From NCBI GenBank assembly GCA_035456105.1, contig DATIDV010000027.1:8062-72061 (forward strand): 64,000 nucleotides of DNA, written 5' to 3'. This DNA is from Viridibacterium sp035456105 (lineage in GTDB: Bacteria > Pseudomonadota > Gammaproteobacteria > Burkholderiales > Rhodocyclaceae). Under the pieces are notes generated by a model. The model was not told the DNA's origin and searched no databases. It saw nothing but the letters and a program-made list of their open reading frames with translations. A program made the position numbers and the translations under genes. Of the stretch, positions 39,840-49,122 are shown piece by piece (within the stretch, counting starts at the first letter, position 1; each line of letters opens with the position of its first letter).

Positions 39840-40303
39840 GTACGGAAGTTCATGCGGCAGTCCCACCCGTGTTTCGTCCGATGCGCGAAGAGGATCTGGA
39901 CTGGGTCAGCCAGACGGAGCAGGGCATCTACCCCTTTCCGTGGAGCCGCACCAACTTTGCGGATTCGCTGTCGGCCGGATATAGCAGCTGGGTCATGCTG
40001 ATAAATGGCGCGGCGGTGGGCTATGCCGTGGTGATGCTAGTCATGGATGAAGCGCATCTTCTGAATATCAGTATCGAGCCGACGCGGCAGCGGAATGGTC
40101 TCGGGTCGCTGCTGCTCGAGCATCTCAGTGTCGTGGCCTTGCGCGCAGGTGGCACACAGATGTTTCTGGAAGTGCGTGCATCGAATGCGGCGGGCTTGGG
40201 GCTGTATGACAAATGGGGTTTTGCGCGCATTGGCCAGCGCAAGGCCTACTACCCGGCTTCTAATGGGCGTGAAGATGCCATTGTGATGCGGCTGGGGCTA
40301 TGA
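39836..40303 (+). CDS. rimI: Ribosomal protein S18 alanine N-acetyltransferase RimI
   Basis: 155 residues, GNAT fold. Acetyl-CoA site is in EPTRQRNGLGSLLLEHL (motif A) and RASNAAGLGLYDKWGF (motif B), the RimI pattern. The start appears to be TTG at 39836, overlapping the tsaB stop, with AGGGGGCAAGG upstream; ATG at 39881 would remove 15 residues. Followed by the UDG gene 10 bp on. Confidence 0.93.
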   Translation: MSTEVHAAVPPVFRPMREEDLDWVSQTEQGIYPFPWSRTNFADSLSAGYSSWVMLINGAAVGYAVVMLVMDEAHLLNISIEPTRQRNGLGSLLLEHLSVVALRAGGTQMFLEVRASNAAGLGLYDKWGFARIGQRKAYYPASNGREDAIVMRLGL

Positions 40304-40313
40304 GGGCTTACGG

Positions 40314-41090
40314 ATGAGCATGGACAAGACGCGTGCGCTAGCCGAGATGGGGATCAAGCCGCTGTGGCGCTTGCGCGAGCCGGTTGCGGCAGCTGTGCCG
40401 GAACCAGTCAGTGAGCCTGTTCGCGAAGCACGCACCGAATATCAGGCAACTTCTGCGGCATCGCCAGAGCTGGCTCAGGCCGCTCGGTCGCTTGCGCCAG
40501 AGGTGCAGTTTGATGCGCGTGAAGCGACCGCCCTTGGGTGGGATGAACTCGCGAGCCGGGTCTCCGAGTGCCGGGCCTGTGGCCTGTGCAAGGCACGCAA
40601 GCAAACGGTATTCGGCGTGGGCGACAAACAAGCTGACTGGATGTTCATCGGTGAAGGTCCGGGCGCGGAAGAGGATGAGCGCGGCGAACCATTCGTGGGG
40701 CAGGCGGGCAAGCTGCTGGATGCAATGCTCGAAGCGAGCGGGCTCAAGCGTGGCGAGAACGTTTACATCGCCAATGCGGTGAAGTGTCGTCCACCAGGCA
40801 ATCGCACGCCGGAGCCTGAAGAGATCGCAGCCTGTCGTCCCTATCTTGAACGGCAGATTGAACTCGTCAAACCGAAGTTGCTGATAGCGCTGGGGCGGCC
40901 AGCTGCGCAAACCTTGCTTGGTGGTGAGATGAGCATTGCCTCTGCGCGTGGCAAGTTGCATCGCTATCGGGACGTTCCAGTCGTGGTGACTTACCACCCG
41001 GCTTATCTGCTGCGTAACCTGCCGGACAAGGCCAAAGCCTGGGTGGATATGTGCTTCGCAGCCGACACCGTTGCGCAGGCTGACAAATAA
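40314..41090 (+). CDS. Type 4/5 uracil-DNA glycosylase (Fe-S)
   Basis: 258 residues. Uracil-excision enzyme. The four cysteines of the [4Fe-4S] cluster are in CRACGLCKARKQ, then AVKCRPPGNR and AACRPYLERQ. Active-site motif GEGPGAEEDERGEPFVGQAG and the late VVTYHPAYLLR are in place. An N-terminal 90-residue extension is proline/alanine-rich and unstructured, as in DnaQ/pol-associated betaproteobacterial homologues. Follows tsaB-rimI, a common trio. Confidence 0.92.
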   Translation: MSMDKTRALAEMGIKPLWRLREPVAAAVPEPVSEPVREARTEYQATSAASPELAQAARSLAPEVQFDAREATALGWDELASRVSECRACGLCKARKQTVFGVGDKQADWMFIGEGPGAEEDERGEPFVGQAGKLLDAMLEASGLKRGENVYIANAVKCRPPGNRTPEPEEIAACRPYLERQIELVKPKLLIALGRPAAQTLLGGEMSIASARGKLHRYRDVPVVVTYHPAYLLRNLPDKAKAWVDMCFAADTVAQADK

Positions 41091-41099
41091 GGCTGCTGA

Positions 41100-42425
41100 T
41101 CAGTGCGGGTGGTCTTCCAGTAGCGCCAGATCGTCGTGTTCGGTCTGGTTGCGCAAGTGGCGCAGCTTGATCAGGTACATGATGCCGGCCACGAACAGAC
41201 CGAAGGCGATGATGGTGATATTCACCGACACGCCGAGCCAGCCGAGCAGGAAGTAGAGGAAGGTCATGACGAGAATGCTCAGGTTCTCGTTGAAGTTCTG
41301 TACTGCAATCGAGTGCCCGGCTCCCATCAGCACGTGACCCCGGTGTTGCAACAGCGCATTCATCGGAACCACGAAGAGGCCGGACAAGACGCCGAGCAGC
41401 ACCATCATGAACATGACGCTCATCATGCGCACGTGGATGTCGTACTGCAGATGCATGCCAAGTATGTTGAGCGCTGGTGTCTGCAGATCAATACGCGGCA
41501 TGTAAGGCAGCAAGACCATGATGGGCACCACCAAGCCCATCGCAATGCCGATGGAGATAACCTTCATGGAATGCCGCAAGGTCAGCAGGCGCGCCGCGAG
41601 GACTGCACCGATTGCCACGCCGATTGCAACCACGCCTTGCAGACGTGTTGCCTGAGAGAGGTTCAGGCCGAGCATCTTGCTCGCCCAGTCGATAACGATG
41701 AATTGCAGGGTGGCGCCTGCACCCCAGAACAGCGTGGTGACGGCTAGCGAGATCTGTCCAAGCTTGTCACGCCATAGCAGACGTGTGCAGTGGACGAACT
41801 CGCGCAGCATGTAGATCGGGTCATGCTTGAGCGAGGTATGCACAACTCCCGTGTCCGGTACATAGCGGTTGAGAATTGCCGCCACGATGTAGAGCAGGCC
41901 TACCAGCAACAGGCTGACCTGGCCTGCATGCGTGATGAGGGGAAGGTGCAGGTTCATCGACCAGTGGGTGAAGCTTGGCATGATCAGCATGCCGCCAAGG
42001 AGTGAGCCAAGGATGATGGCGCCGACCGTCAGGCCTTCAATCCAGCCATTGGCGGCGACCAGCTTGGCTGGCGGCAGCATCTCGGTGAGGATGCCGTACT
42101 TGGCAGGCGAGTATGCGGCCGCGCCGAGACCGACAACCGCATAGGCAAGTAGCGGATGGGTGCCGAACAACATCATCGCGCAGCCGAAGATCTTGATTGC
42201 GTTGCTGATATACATCACGCGCCACTTCGGCATCGAGTCGGCGAAAGCGCCAACGAAGGCGGCGAGCACGACGTAGGAGAGCGTGAAGGAGGTCTTGAGC
42301 AGCGGCGCGTATTCGGGTGGGGCTTGCAGGTCCACCAGGATGGAGATGGCGCAAATGAGCAAAGCGTTGTCCGCCAACGCAGAAAAAAACTGCGCTGCCA
42401 TGACGATGTAGAACCCTGCACCCAT
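41100..42425 (-). CDS. lplT: Lysophospholipid transporter LplT (MFS)
   Basis: 441 residues with about 12 membrane helices. Flips lysophosphatidylethanolamine inward for re-acylation. N-terminal FYIVMAAQFFSALADNALLI is the LplT signature; APPEYAPLLKTSFTLSYVVLA follows. No acyltransferase (aas) is adjacent in the window, so re-acylation must rely on an enzyme elsewhere. Convergent with the udg gene. Confidence 0.9.
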   Translation of the reverse strand: MGAGFYIVMAAQFFSALADNALLICAISILVDLQAPPEYAPLLKTSFTLSYVVLAAFVGAFADSMPKWRVMYISNAIKIFGCAMMLFGTHPLLAYAVVGLGAAAYSPAKYGILTEMLPPAKLVAANGWIEGLTVGAIILGSLLGGMLIMPSFTHWSMNLHLPLITHAGQVSLLLVGLLYIVAAILNRYVPDTGVVHTSLKHDPIYMLREFVHCTRLLWRDKLGQISLAVTTLFWGAGATLQFIVIDWASKMLGLNLSQATRLQGVVAIGVAIGAVLAARLLTLRHSMKVISIGIAMGLVVPIMVLLPYMPRIDLQTPALNILGMHLQYDIHVRMMSVMFMMVLLGVLSGLFVVPMNALLQHRGHVLMGAGHSIAVQNFNENLSILVMTFLYFLLGWLGVSVNITIIAFGLFVAGIMYLIKLRHLRNQTEHDDLALLEDHPH

Positions 42426-42739
42426 CCGGAACCTTTGTCTCTCTGTGCGGCTAACTCAGTGGCTAAGTCAGGCTGTCGCTGCGATTTATCTGATTTGTCG
42501 TACGCATGCGGATTGTGGTGCGTGTGTGGACCGCACGATAAATGCGCCGTTTGGCCAGCCTTGCGGCCATCAGCAAGCGCCGTTTATACCACACGGGGTT
42601 TGCAGCTGAACCAAACAAAACCCCGCAGCGCGACACAATAGGGGCCACTGCGTGGGTAGTTAATACGATAGGGCTTTTAATGTGCGGACGTTTGTGATGC
42701 AATTCGCGATAAGAGTTACTTATGTTGCGAGGCAGCATT

Positions 42740-43705
42740 ATGGCCGATCGTAGATTGCAGGTTTTTCACGCCGTGTCGCGTCACGGTTCTTTCACCCGCG
42801 CGGCGGAAACATTGTTCATGACTCAGCCTGCGGTGACCTTCCAGGTCAAGCAGCTTGAAGAGCAGTTCAACACGCGCCTGCTGGATCGCGGGCACGGCAA
42901 GGTCACCCTCACGCCAGCCGGTGAAATCGTTTTCGCCTATGCTGATCGCATCCTCGGCCTGTCCGATGAGATGGAGACGCGCATCAACGAGCTGACGGAC
43001 GAGCTCACCGGCGTCCTCACCATTGGTGCCAGCCCGACCATCGCGGCCTACTGGTTGCCGCAGGTGTTGTCGACCTTCAAGCACAAATACCCGCGCGTGG
43101 TGCCGCGCGTTTTTGTGGGCAATTCCGAAAGCATCCAGAACAGGGTTCTGGCGCATGACATCGATGTCGGTCTCGTCGAACGCGACACCAACGATACAGA
43201 TCTGGAATGCACGCTGGCCTATCGCGACGAGCTGATGGCCGTCATGCCGCCATCGCACGCGCTGAGCAATGCCAAGTCGCTGAGTGCGGCGCAGCTGCAA
43301 GCTATCCCTTTCGTGGATCGCGATCCCGGCGCGGCGATTCGCGGTCTTGCGGAAGAGTTTTTCCGCGCAGGCGGTGTGGCGCCTGAGTCGCTGGAACGCA
43401 CTGCCGAGCTAGGCAGCCTGGCCGTCATCAAGCAACTGATACGCGAGGGCATGGGCTTTGGGATCATTTCGCGCGCTTCGCTTAGCCGTGAACTGCGTGA
43501 TGGCACCTTGAAGGCGATTTCGCTGGAGCCTCGTCTGTATTCATCGCTCAACGTGCTGGTGCCGAAGGATCGCTTCCGCGCGCGCCTGCATTCGACCTTT
43601 GCCGAATTCGTGGTCCAGCATCTGAGCGACTATGCCAAGTCGAACGAGGTAGTTGCGGGCGCCGCTGGGGACAACCAGCTCGCCATCAATAACCCGCAGC
43701 CCTGA
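42740..43705 (+). CDS. LysR-type transcriptional regulator
   Basis: About 321 residues. N-terminal winged helix FTRAAETLFMTQPAVTFQVKQLEE and the effector-binding domain of the periplasmic-binding-protein fold. The start MADRRLQVFHAV at 42740 has GAGGCAGC upstream; an ATG six codons earlier is an alternative. It precedes alr by 12 bp, so it could regulate or simply share a transcript with alanine racemase; the ligand is unknown. The divergent promoter region with lplT is 42426-42739. Confidence 0.9.
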   Translation: MADRRLQVFHAVSRHGSFTRAAETLFMTQPAVTFQVKQLEEQFNTRLLDRGHGKVTLTPAGEIVFAYADRILGLSDEMETRINELTDELTGVLTIGASPTIAAYWLPQVLSTFKHKYPRVVPRVFVGNSESIQNRVLAHDIDVGLVERDTNDTDLECTLAYRDELMAVMPPSHALSNAKSLSAAQLQAIPFVDRDPGAAIRGLAEEFFRAGGVAPESLERTAELGSLAVIKQLIREGMGFGIISRASLSRELRDGTLKAISLEPRLYSSLNVLVPKDRFRARLHSTFAEFVVQHLSDYAKSNEVVAGAAGDNQLAINNPQP

Positions 43706-43717
43706 GCGCAGGGATTC

Positions 43718-44812
43718 ATGGCTCGTCCAATTCGCGCCCGGATCGACACGGCGGCGTTCCGGCATAACTACCTGTTTGCCAAGGCGCGTGCGCCGCAGTC
43801 GCGTGCCTGGTGTGTGCTCAAGGCCAATGCCTACGGCCACGGTCTGGCGCGTTGCGCGGAGGCGGTACGCGATGTGGCCGATGGTTTTGCCTTGCTCGAT
43901 CTGGCCGACGCGAGCTGGCTGCGCGAGGCTGGCTTCCTGCAGCCAATCCTGTTGCTGGAAGGTTGCTTCGACGGCAGCGAGTTGCATATTGCCGCCAAGC
44001 TGAATCTGTCCATCGTCGTGCACGCAGCGCCACAGCTGGATGCCCTCGAAGCGGCCGTGCTCGCGCAGCCGCTTGATGTATTCCTGAAGGTCAATACCGG
44101 TATGAACCGGCTGGGCTTTGTGCCGCTCGACATGCCACTGGCTCTTGCACGCCTGAGGGCGTGCGGCAATGTTCGCAGCGTCACGCTCATGACACATTTT
44201 GCTTGTGCCGACGGCGAGGGTGAAAGCATTGCCCCGCAGTGGGCCTGTTTTTCCGAGGCAATCGAGGGGGCGCGCCTGCCTTTCAGCGCGAGTAACTCGG
44301 CCGCCTTGCTGCGTTTCCCGCAGACACATGGCGCCTGGGTGCGGCCCGGCATCATGCTCTATGGCGCGTCTCCGATGCCAGCGCTGCAATCGGCGGCGGA
44401 TATAGGCGTGCAACCCGTCATGACGCTGACCAGTGAGCTTATTGCTGTGCAGACGCTCGAGCCTGGTCAGCATGTGGGCTATGGCGCCACCTTCACGGCT
44501 GACCGCATGATGCGTATCGGTGTCGTGGCTTGCGGCTACGCTGATGGCTATCCGCGTCATGCGCCAACCAGTACGCCCATCCTCGTCAATGGCACGCGCA
44601 CGCGCATCCTCGGCCGTGTGTCGATGGATATGCTGGCTTGCGATCTGAGCGCGCTGCCCGATGCTGCCATCGGTTCCCGCGTAACCCTGTGGGGTGAAGG
44701 CTTGTCGGCGGACGAAGTGGCCACGGCTGCCGGCACGATCAGTTATGAACTGTTCTGCGCCCTGGCTGCACGTGTGCCGGTAGTGACCACCACAGGCGGC
44801 AAGAATGGCTAA
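43718..44812 (+). CDS. alr: Alanine racemase
   Basis: 364 residues. PLP enzyme that makes D-alanine for peptidoglycan. PLP lysine K35 is in WCVLKANAYGHG; the second catalytic tyrosine is in HVGYGATF; GRVSMDML is the conserved C-terminal domain motif. The stop overlaps the radA start by eight bases. Confidence 0.96.
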   Translation: MARPIRARIDTAAFRHNYLFAKARAPQSRAWCVLKANAYGHGLARCAEAVRDVADGFALLDLADASWLREAGFLQPILLLEGCFDGSELHIAAKLNLSIVVHAAPQLDALEAAVLAQPLDVFLKVNTGMNRLGFVPLDMPLALARLRACGNVRSVTLMTHFACADGEGESIAPQWACFSEAIEGARLPFSASNSAALLRFPQTHGAWVRPGIMLYGASPMPALQSAADIGVQPVMTLTSELIAVQTLEPGQHVGYGATFTADRMMRIGVVACGYADGYPRHAPTSTPILVNGTRTRILGRVSMDMLACDLSALPDAAIGSRVTLWGEGLSADEVATAAGTISYELFCALAARVPVVTTTGGKNG

Positions 44813-46178
44813 GCAGAAATCGGTTTTCTCCTGCACCGAGTGTGGCGCGCAAAGCCTCAAGTGGCAGGGGCAATGCCCCGGTTGCGCGGCCTGGAATACC
44901 ATGGTCGAGGCTGTTGCTGAAACCGCCGCGACAGGGCGTTTTGCTTCGCTGGTGGCGAGCACGGGTAAGTTACAGAAGCTTGGTGAGATCGACCCGCGTG
45001 AAGCGCCGCGCCAGCCGACGGGTGTTGATGAGCTCGATCGTGTGCTCGGTGGCGGCCTCGTGCCGGGCATGGTGGTGCTGATTGGCGGCGATCCTGGTAT
45101 CGGCAAGTCGACCTTGTTGTTGCAGGCCCTGGCAAGCATCTCGCCAAAACAGTCCGTGTTGTATGTGACGGGTGAAGAGTCGGCCGAGCAGGTCGCCATG
45201 CGGGCGGTTCGTCTGCAGCTCGATTGCGCGCAGCTGCCCTTGCTGCCCGAGATTTCGCTGGAGAAAATTCTAAACACGCTGCGTGATGAAAAACCTGCCG
45301 TAGCCGTGATCGATTCAATCCAGACCATGTATTCCGAGGTGCTGCAGTCAGCCCCCGGTTCTGTGGCTCAGGTGCGGGAGTGCGCGGCACAACTCACGCG
45401 CCATGCCAAGTCAACGGGCACGACGATCATCCTCGTCGGTCACGTCACCAAGGATGGTGCGCTGGCGGGCCCTCGCGTGCTTGAGCACATCGTGGATACG
45501 GTGCTGTATTTCGAAGGCGACACGCATTCGAGTTTCCGTCTCGTACGGGCGATCAAGAATCGCTTCGGCGCTGTGAATGAGCTGGGCGTCTTTGCCATGA
45601 CCGAAAAGGGGCTGCGAGGTGTCAGCAATCCTTCGGCACTCTTCCTTTCGCAGCATCCGCAGCCAGTGCCCGGCAGTTGCGTGATGGTCACGCAGGAAGG
45701 CACGCGGCCTTTGCTGGTCGAAATCCAGGCGCTGGTCGATACGGCGCACAGTCCGAGCCCGCGTCGCCTTTCTGTCGGGCTGGAGCAGAATCGGCTCGCC
45801 CTGTTGCTGGCGGTATTGCACCGTCATGCGGGGACCGTCTGCTCGGATCAGGATGTTTTCATCAATGCCGTGGGCGGCGTGAAAATCTCCGAGCCGGCGG
45901 CCGACCTGGCCGTGTGTCTGGCAATTGTCTCTTCTCTGACGAGTCGGGCGTTACCGCGCAAGCTGGTGATATTTGGTGAAGTGGGTCTGGCAGGCGAAAT
46001 CCGTCCTGCGCCGCGTGGCCAGGAGCGCTTGAAGGAGGCTGCAAAGCTGGGCTTCGACATGGCTCTGATTCCCTCTGCCAACGCGCCCAAACAGCCCATC
46101 CCCGGCATGACAGTCCATTCAGTCGATCGCATCGATCAGGCGCTGGGCTTGCTGCGGGAATGGCGCGATTTGGCCTGA
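44805..46178 (+). CDS. radA: DNA repair protein RadA (Sms)
   Basis: 457 residues. N-terminal zinc finger CTECGAQSLKWQGQCPGC, RecA-like ATPase with GGDPGIGKSTLLLQ, the KNRFGAVNELGVF signature and a C-terminal Lon-protease-like domain. Helps branch migration in recombination repair. Coupled to alr by overlap. Confidence 0.97.
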   Translation: MAKQKSVFSCTECGAQSLKWQGQCPGCAAWNTMVEAVAETAATGRFASLVASTGKLQKLGEIDPREAPRQPTGVDELDRVLGGGLVPGMVVLIGGDPGIGKSTLLLQALASISPKQSVLYVTGEESAEQVAMRAVRLQLDCAQLPLLPEISLEKILNTLRDEKPAVAVIDSIQTMYSEVLQSAPGSVAQVRECAAQLTRHAKSTGTTIILVGHVTKDGALAGPRVLEHIVDTVLYFEGDTHSSFRLVRAIKNRFGAVNELGVFAMTEKGLRGVSNPSALFLSQHPQPVPGSCVMVTQEGTRPLLVEIQALVDTAHSPSPRRLSVGLEQNRLALLLAVLHRHAGTVCSDQDVFINAVGGVKISEPAADLAVCLAIVSSLTSRALPRKLVIFGEVGLAGEIRPAPRGQERLKEAAKLGFDMALIPSANAPKQPIPGMTVHSVDRIDQALGLLREWRDLA

Positions 46179-46297
46179 ACTCTGGCGTGACCTGTTACGC
46201 ACTCGGCGCGACGGCAGGGTTATTCAAAAAGGCGGATCACGCCGGGAGCCTGTAAACTCCGCCCCATCCGAATTCGCAACTTGCAGGAAAAGTGAAC

Positions 46298-47098
46298 ATG
46301 AGAAAACGCTGGCTCGTAGGCAACTGGAAAATGCACGGCAATCTGGCCGCCAACAAGGAATTGGTCGATGGCATCCGGGAACTCGTGCCCGTGCTGTCGA
46401 ACTCGATTGAAATGGTGCTTTGCCCGGCACTGCCTTATGTGTCGCAGATGGCGGGGCTGGTGGCAGACACCGGCATCAAGCTCGGTGCGCAGAACGCATC
46501 TGACCACCTCAAGGGGGCTTACACCGGTGAAACCTCGCCGATGATGCTCAAGGAACTGGGCTGCGATTTCGTCATCATCGGCCATTCCGAGCGCCGTTCG
46601 TATCAGGGTGAGACGGATGGTCTGATGGGGCGCAAGGCGCTGGCCGCCATCGATTCGGGTCTGGTGCCCATCATCTGCGTGGGTGAGACGGCTGAAGAGC
46701 GCGACTCCGGGCGCACACACGAGGTGCTGGGACGGCAGCTCGACGCAGCGTTTGGCTATATCCGTACGGCCCACGACGAAATCATCGTCGCGTATGAACC
46801 TCGCTGGGCTATCGGCACGGGCATCGCGGCAACGCCTGAAATCGTTCAGGCCGAGCACGCTTTCCTGCGTGCCCGCATTGCACAGCGCGATGCCGATTTC
46901 GCCAAGCGCCTGACGCTGCTATACGGCGGCAGCCTGAAGGCCAGTAACGCGGAGAGCGTATTCAGCATGCCCGACGTGGACGGCGGTCTCATCGGCTCGG
47001 CAGCCTTGAACGCTGACGAATTCGTGGCGATCTACAACGCCCTGGAAACTGTTGTGCAGAAATCGGAAGAGGGTAGTGCTGCAAAGGGCGCTGCCTGA
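46298..47098 (+). CDS. tpiA: Triosephosphate isomerase
   Basis: 266 residues. N-terminal MRKRWLVGNWKMHG contains the substrate lysine; catalytic His in VIIGHSERRS and Glu in VAYEPRWAIGTG; the flexible loop and GGSLKASNAES phosphate site are present. Start ATG 46298 has CAGGAAAAG upstream; a GTG two codons earlier is less likely. Downstream gene is a dnaQ-like exonuclease overlapping by one base (TGATG), not secG as usual in proteobacteria. Confidence 0.97.
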   Translation: MRKRWLVGNWKMHGNLAANKELVDGIRELVPVLSNSIEMVLCPALPYVSQMAGLVADTGIKLGAQNASDHLKGAYTGETSPMMLKELGCDFVIIGHSERRSYQGETDGLMGRKALAAIDSGLVPIICVGETAEERDSGRTHEVLGRQLDAAFGYIRTAHDEIIVAYEPRWAIGTGIAATPEIVQAEHAFLRARIAQRDADFAKRLTLLYGGSLKASNAESVFSMPDVDGGLIGSAALNADEFVAIYNALETVVQKSEEGSAAKGAA

Positions 47099-47811
47099 TG
47101 CGTCAGGTCATGCTCGACACGGAAACCACCGGGCTCGATTGGCGGAGCGGTGACCGTGTCGTTGAAATCGGCTGTGTCGAGTTGCTCAACCGCAAGCTGT
47201 CTGGCCGCAACTATCACGTCTATCTCAATCCGGAGCGCGAGGTCGGCGATTCGGAACGCATTCACGGCCTGTCAGACGAATTCCTGTCCGACAAACCGCT
47301 GTTCTCGAAAATTTCTGCCGAGTTCATCGACTACGTCAGCGGCGCCGAACTGGTCATCCACAACGCCAACTTTGACGTCGGCTTCCTCAACATGGAGCTG
47401 GAACGTCTCGGTCTGACGCGCCTCAATGTGTTGTGCCCGAGCGTGGTCGACACGGTCAAGGTTGCCAAGGAAATGTTCCCGGGCAAGAAGGCCTCGCTCA
47501 ATGCGCTGTGCGAGCGCTACGCCATCAACAACTCGCATCGCACGCTGCACGGCGCCTTGCTGGATGCGGAGCTGTTGGCCGAGGTGTATCTGGCCATGAC
47601 CCGCGGGCAGGAAACGCTCACGATTGGTCTGGACGAACCGGATACGGCCGATCAGCTGCGCGAGCGTACGGCGCAAGCCTCGGAGCGGCCACGTTTGCGA
47701 GTGCTTCGTGCCAGCGAAGGCGAACTGCTTGAGCATGACAAGGTGCTGCAGGATATTGCCAAGAAGGCGAAATGCCTGTGGCTGGCTTCGCCGGAACAAG
47801 CTGCTTCCTGA
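47098..47811 (+). CDS. dnaQ: DNA polymerase III epsilon-type 3'-5' exonuclease
   Basis: 237 residues. DEDDh exonuclease: ExoI MLDTETTGLDW, ExoII LVIHNANFDVGFL, ExoIII/HxxxxD in RTLHGALLDAEL. The remaining 50 residues (about 180-237) resemble the alpha-binding tail of the epsilon subunit. This is probably the proofreading subunit; a stand-alone DnaQ-like nuclease is possible. Start overlaps the tpiA stop. Confidence 0.9.
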   Translation: MRQVMLDTETTGLDWRSGDRVVEIGCVELLNRKLSGRNYHVYLNPEREVGDSERIHGLSDEFLSDKPLFSKISAEFIDYVSGAELVIHNANFDVGFLNMELERLGLTRLNVLCPSVVDTVKVAKEMFPGKKASLNALCERYAINNSHRTLHGALLDAELLAEVYLAMTRGQETLTIGLDEPDTADQLRERTAQASERPRLRVLRASEGELLEHDKVLQDIAKKAKCLWLASPEQAAS

Positions 47812-47838
47812 TCTGTGCCGCCAGTAGACCGCACGGCA

Positions 47839-48945
47839 TCAGCTGTTGCGCCAGAGCACTTCCGGGTGGAAGCGTAGGCGCACCTTGTCGCGCGGTACGA
47901 CAGACCTGACCTCGTAGGGCTTCAGCGAAGTGTCGCGTCGCAGTGGGCGCACATATGACACGCCATTCTGATTAACGAGGCTCACGACCAGCGGTGTGTT
48001 GGCATTTGCACCGCGCTGCAGGACGATGCCGGTCTCGCCATTGGCGAGATTGACGCAGGTGCCTGGCGGAAAAATCCCGACTTCCTTGATTAGCGTCGCC
48101 GCATAGGGATTCTGGCCACCACCGTCCGGCTGCACGAACAGTGCGCGCGCAGCTTCCTGCGCGGTGATGGGCGCGCGTGCCGCACGCGGGCTGACCTTGG
48201 CGGAGAAGATGTCGCAGGTTTGAATCAGGTGGGCTTCGGCGCTCGGTGCTGTTATGCCGAAAGGGTAGCCGCCACCGCCTCTTCGTTCATGATGATCGCG
48301 CACGGCAGTCAGCCAGACTTCATCGGTCACGCCCGCATTCAGCAGCATCTCCGCGCCGAGCGCAGGATGACGATTGATCTCGCGACGCTGCTCCGGCGTC
48401 GGTGCGCGGCGCTGTGAGCAGAGCAGTTGCTGCAGTTCAATCATTGCCAGATTCATGGTCATGGCGGCGCAACAGAGGCTGGTGCGGCGACTACCGTCCC
48501 AGCCGAGGCGACGCGCAATCAGCTCGCACAGGATGGCCGTGTGCAGGCTGTGGATGATCGGATAGCGTTTCTGCTCGCTGAGAATCATGGCGGCCAGCGC
48601 CGTGTCCGGGCTGCGCTCGGCAAGCGTCTGTACCAGTCGCGCCAGATTGCTCATCTGCGTCAGGAAGTTGGGCTCGATGTGTACAGTGCGCAGCAGGACG
48701 CCAAGCTCGTCGAGAATGTATTCCCATAGGCGGAAAGGGTCGTAGCCCGTTGTGCTGGGGCGCTCCGGATTCGCCCGGATCAGTGACTCGTTGACATGGA
48801 GTCCATGTGCCAGCAGGACCTGCATCTGCGAATCACGGCTGATGACGTAGCCCTTGCACAGCAGTAATTGCCCGGTGCTGTCGAACACATCCCACGGGAG
48901 GGGTTTGCCGAGTTGCAGCTGATCGGGGGCGACATGGTGCCTCAT
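47839..48945 (-). CDS. HD-GYP-like protein with altered HD motif
   Basis: About 368 residues. N-terminal 110 residues fit the PilZ-less DUF-like leader of HD-GYP proteins; the HD-domain region follows. The expected HHD in the first metal motif is replaced: AAMTMNLAMI puts M164-N165 where HD should be. Downstream elements persist: H193 (NRHP), H218-H219-E220 and the GYP at 226-228. It may bind c-di-GMP without full phosphodiesterase activity. Start at 48945 (AAGGACG upstream) is uncertain; upstream starts at 48966 and 49005 are possible. Confidence 0.7.
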   Translation of the reverse strand: MRHHVAPDQLQLGKPLPWDVFDSTGQLLLCKGYVISRDSQMQVLLAHGLHVNESLIRANPERPSTTGYDPFRLWEYILDELGVLLRTVHIEPNFLTQMSNLARLVQTLAERSPDTALAAMILSEQKRYPIIHSLHTAILCELIARRLGWDGSRRTSLCCAAMTMNLAMIELQQLLCSQRRAPTPEQRREINRHPALGAEMLLNAGVTDEVWLTAVRDHHERRGGGGYPFGITAPSAEAHLIQTCDIFSAKVSPRAARAPITAQEAARALFVQPDGGGQNPYAATLIKEVGIFPPGTCVNLANGETGIVLQRGANANTPLVVSLVNQNGVSYVRPLRRDTSLKPYEVRSVVPRDKVRLRFHPEVLWRNS

Positions 48946-49122
48946 GGTTGCGGACGTCCTTTCCATTCTCCTGTCTACGTGCTGTCTGGACGCAAACTTG
49001 AGCAACAGGGAGTGGCTGAGGGGTTCAGCCGCTCGCCGAGATAGTGGCGACGGCAGGGGCGATGTATGAAAAAATAGCGCCCGCGTTTCCGATTCATTCA
49101 GTGACCCTCAGTATTCCAATCC

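Noticed and set aside
42661..42676. TAATACGATAGGG resembling the T7 RNA polymerase promoter
   Set aside because: Lacks the ACTCACTATA core and there is no phage context; chance match.
43541..45328. 595-codon minus-strand frame over alr and radA
   Set aside because: Spans two well-recognised genes in antisense and shows no coherent domain.
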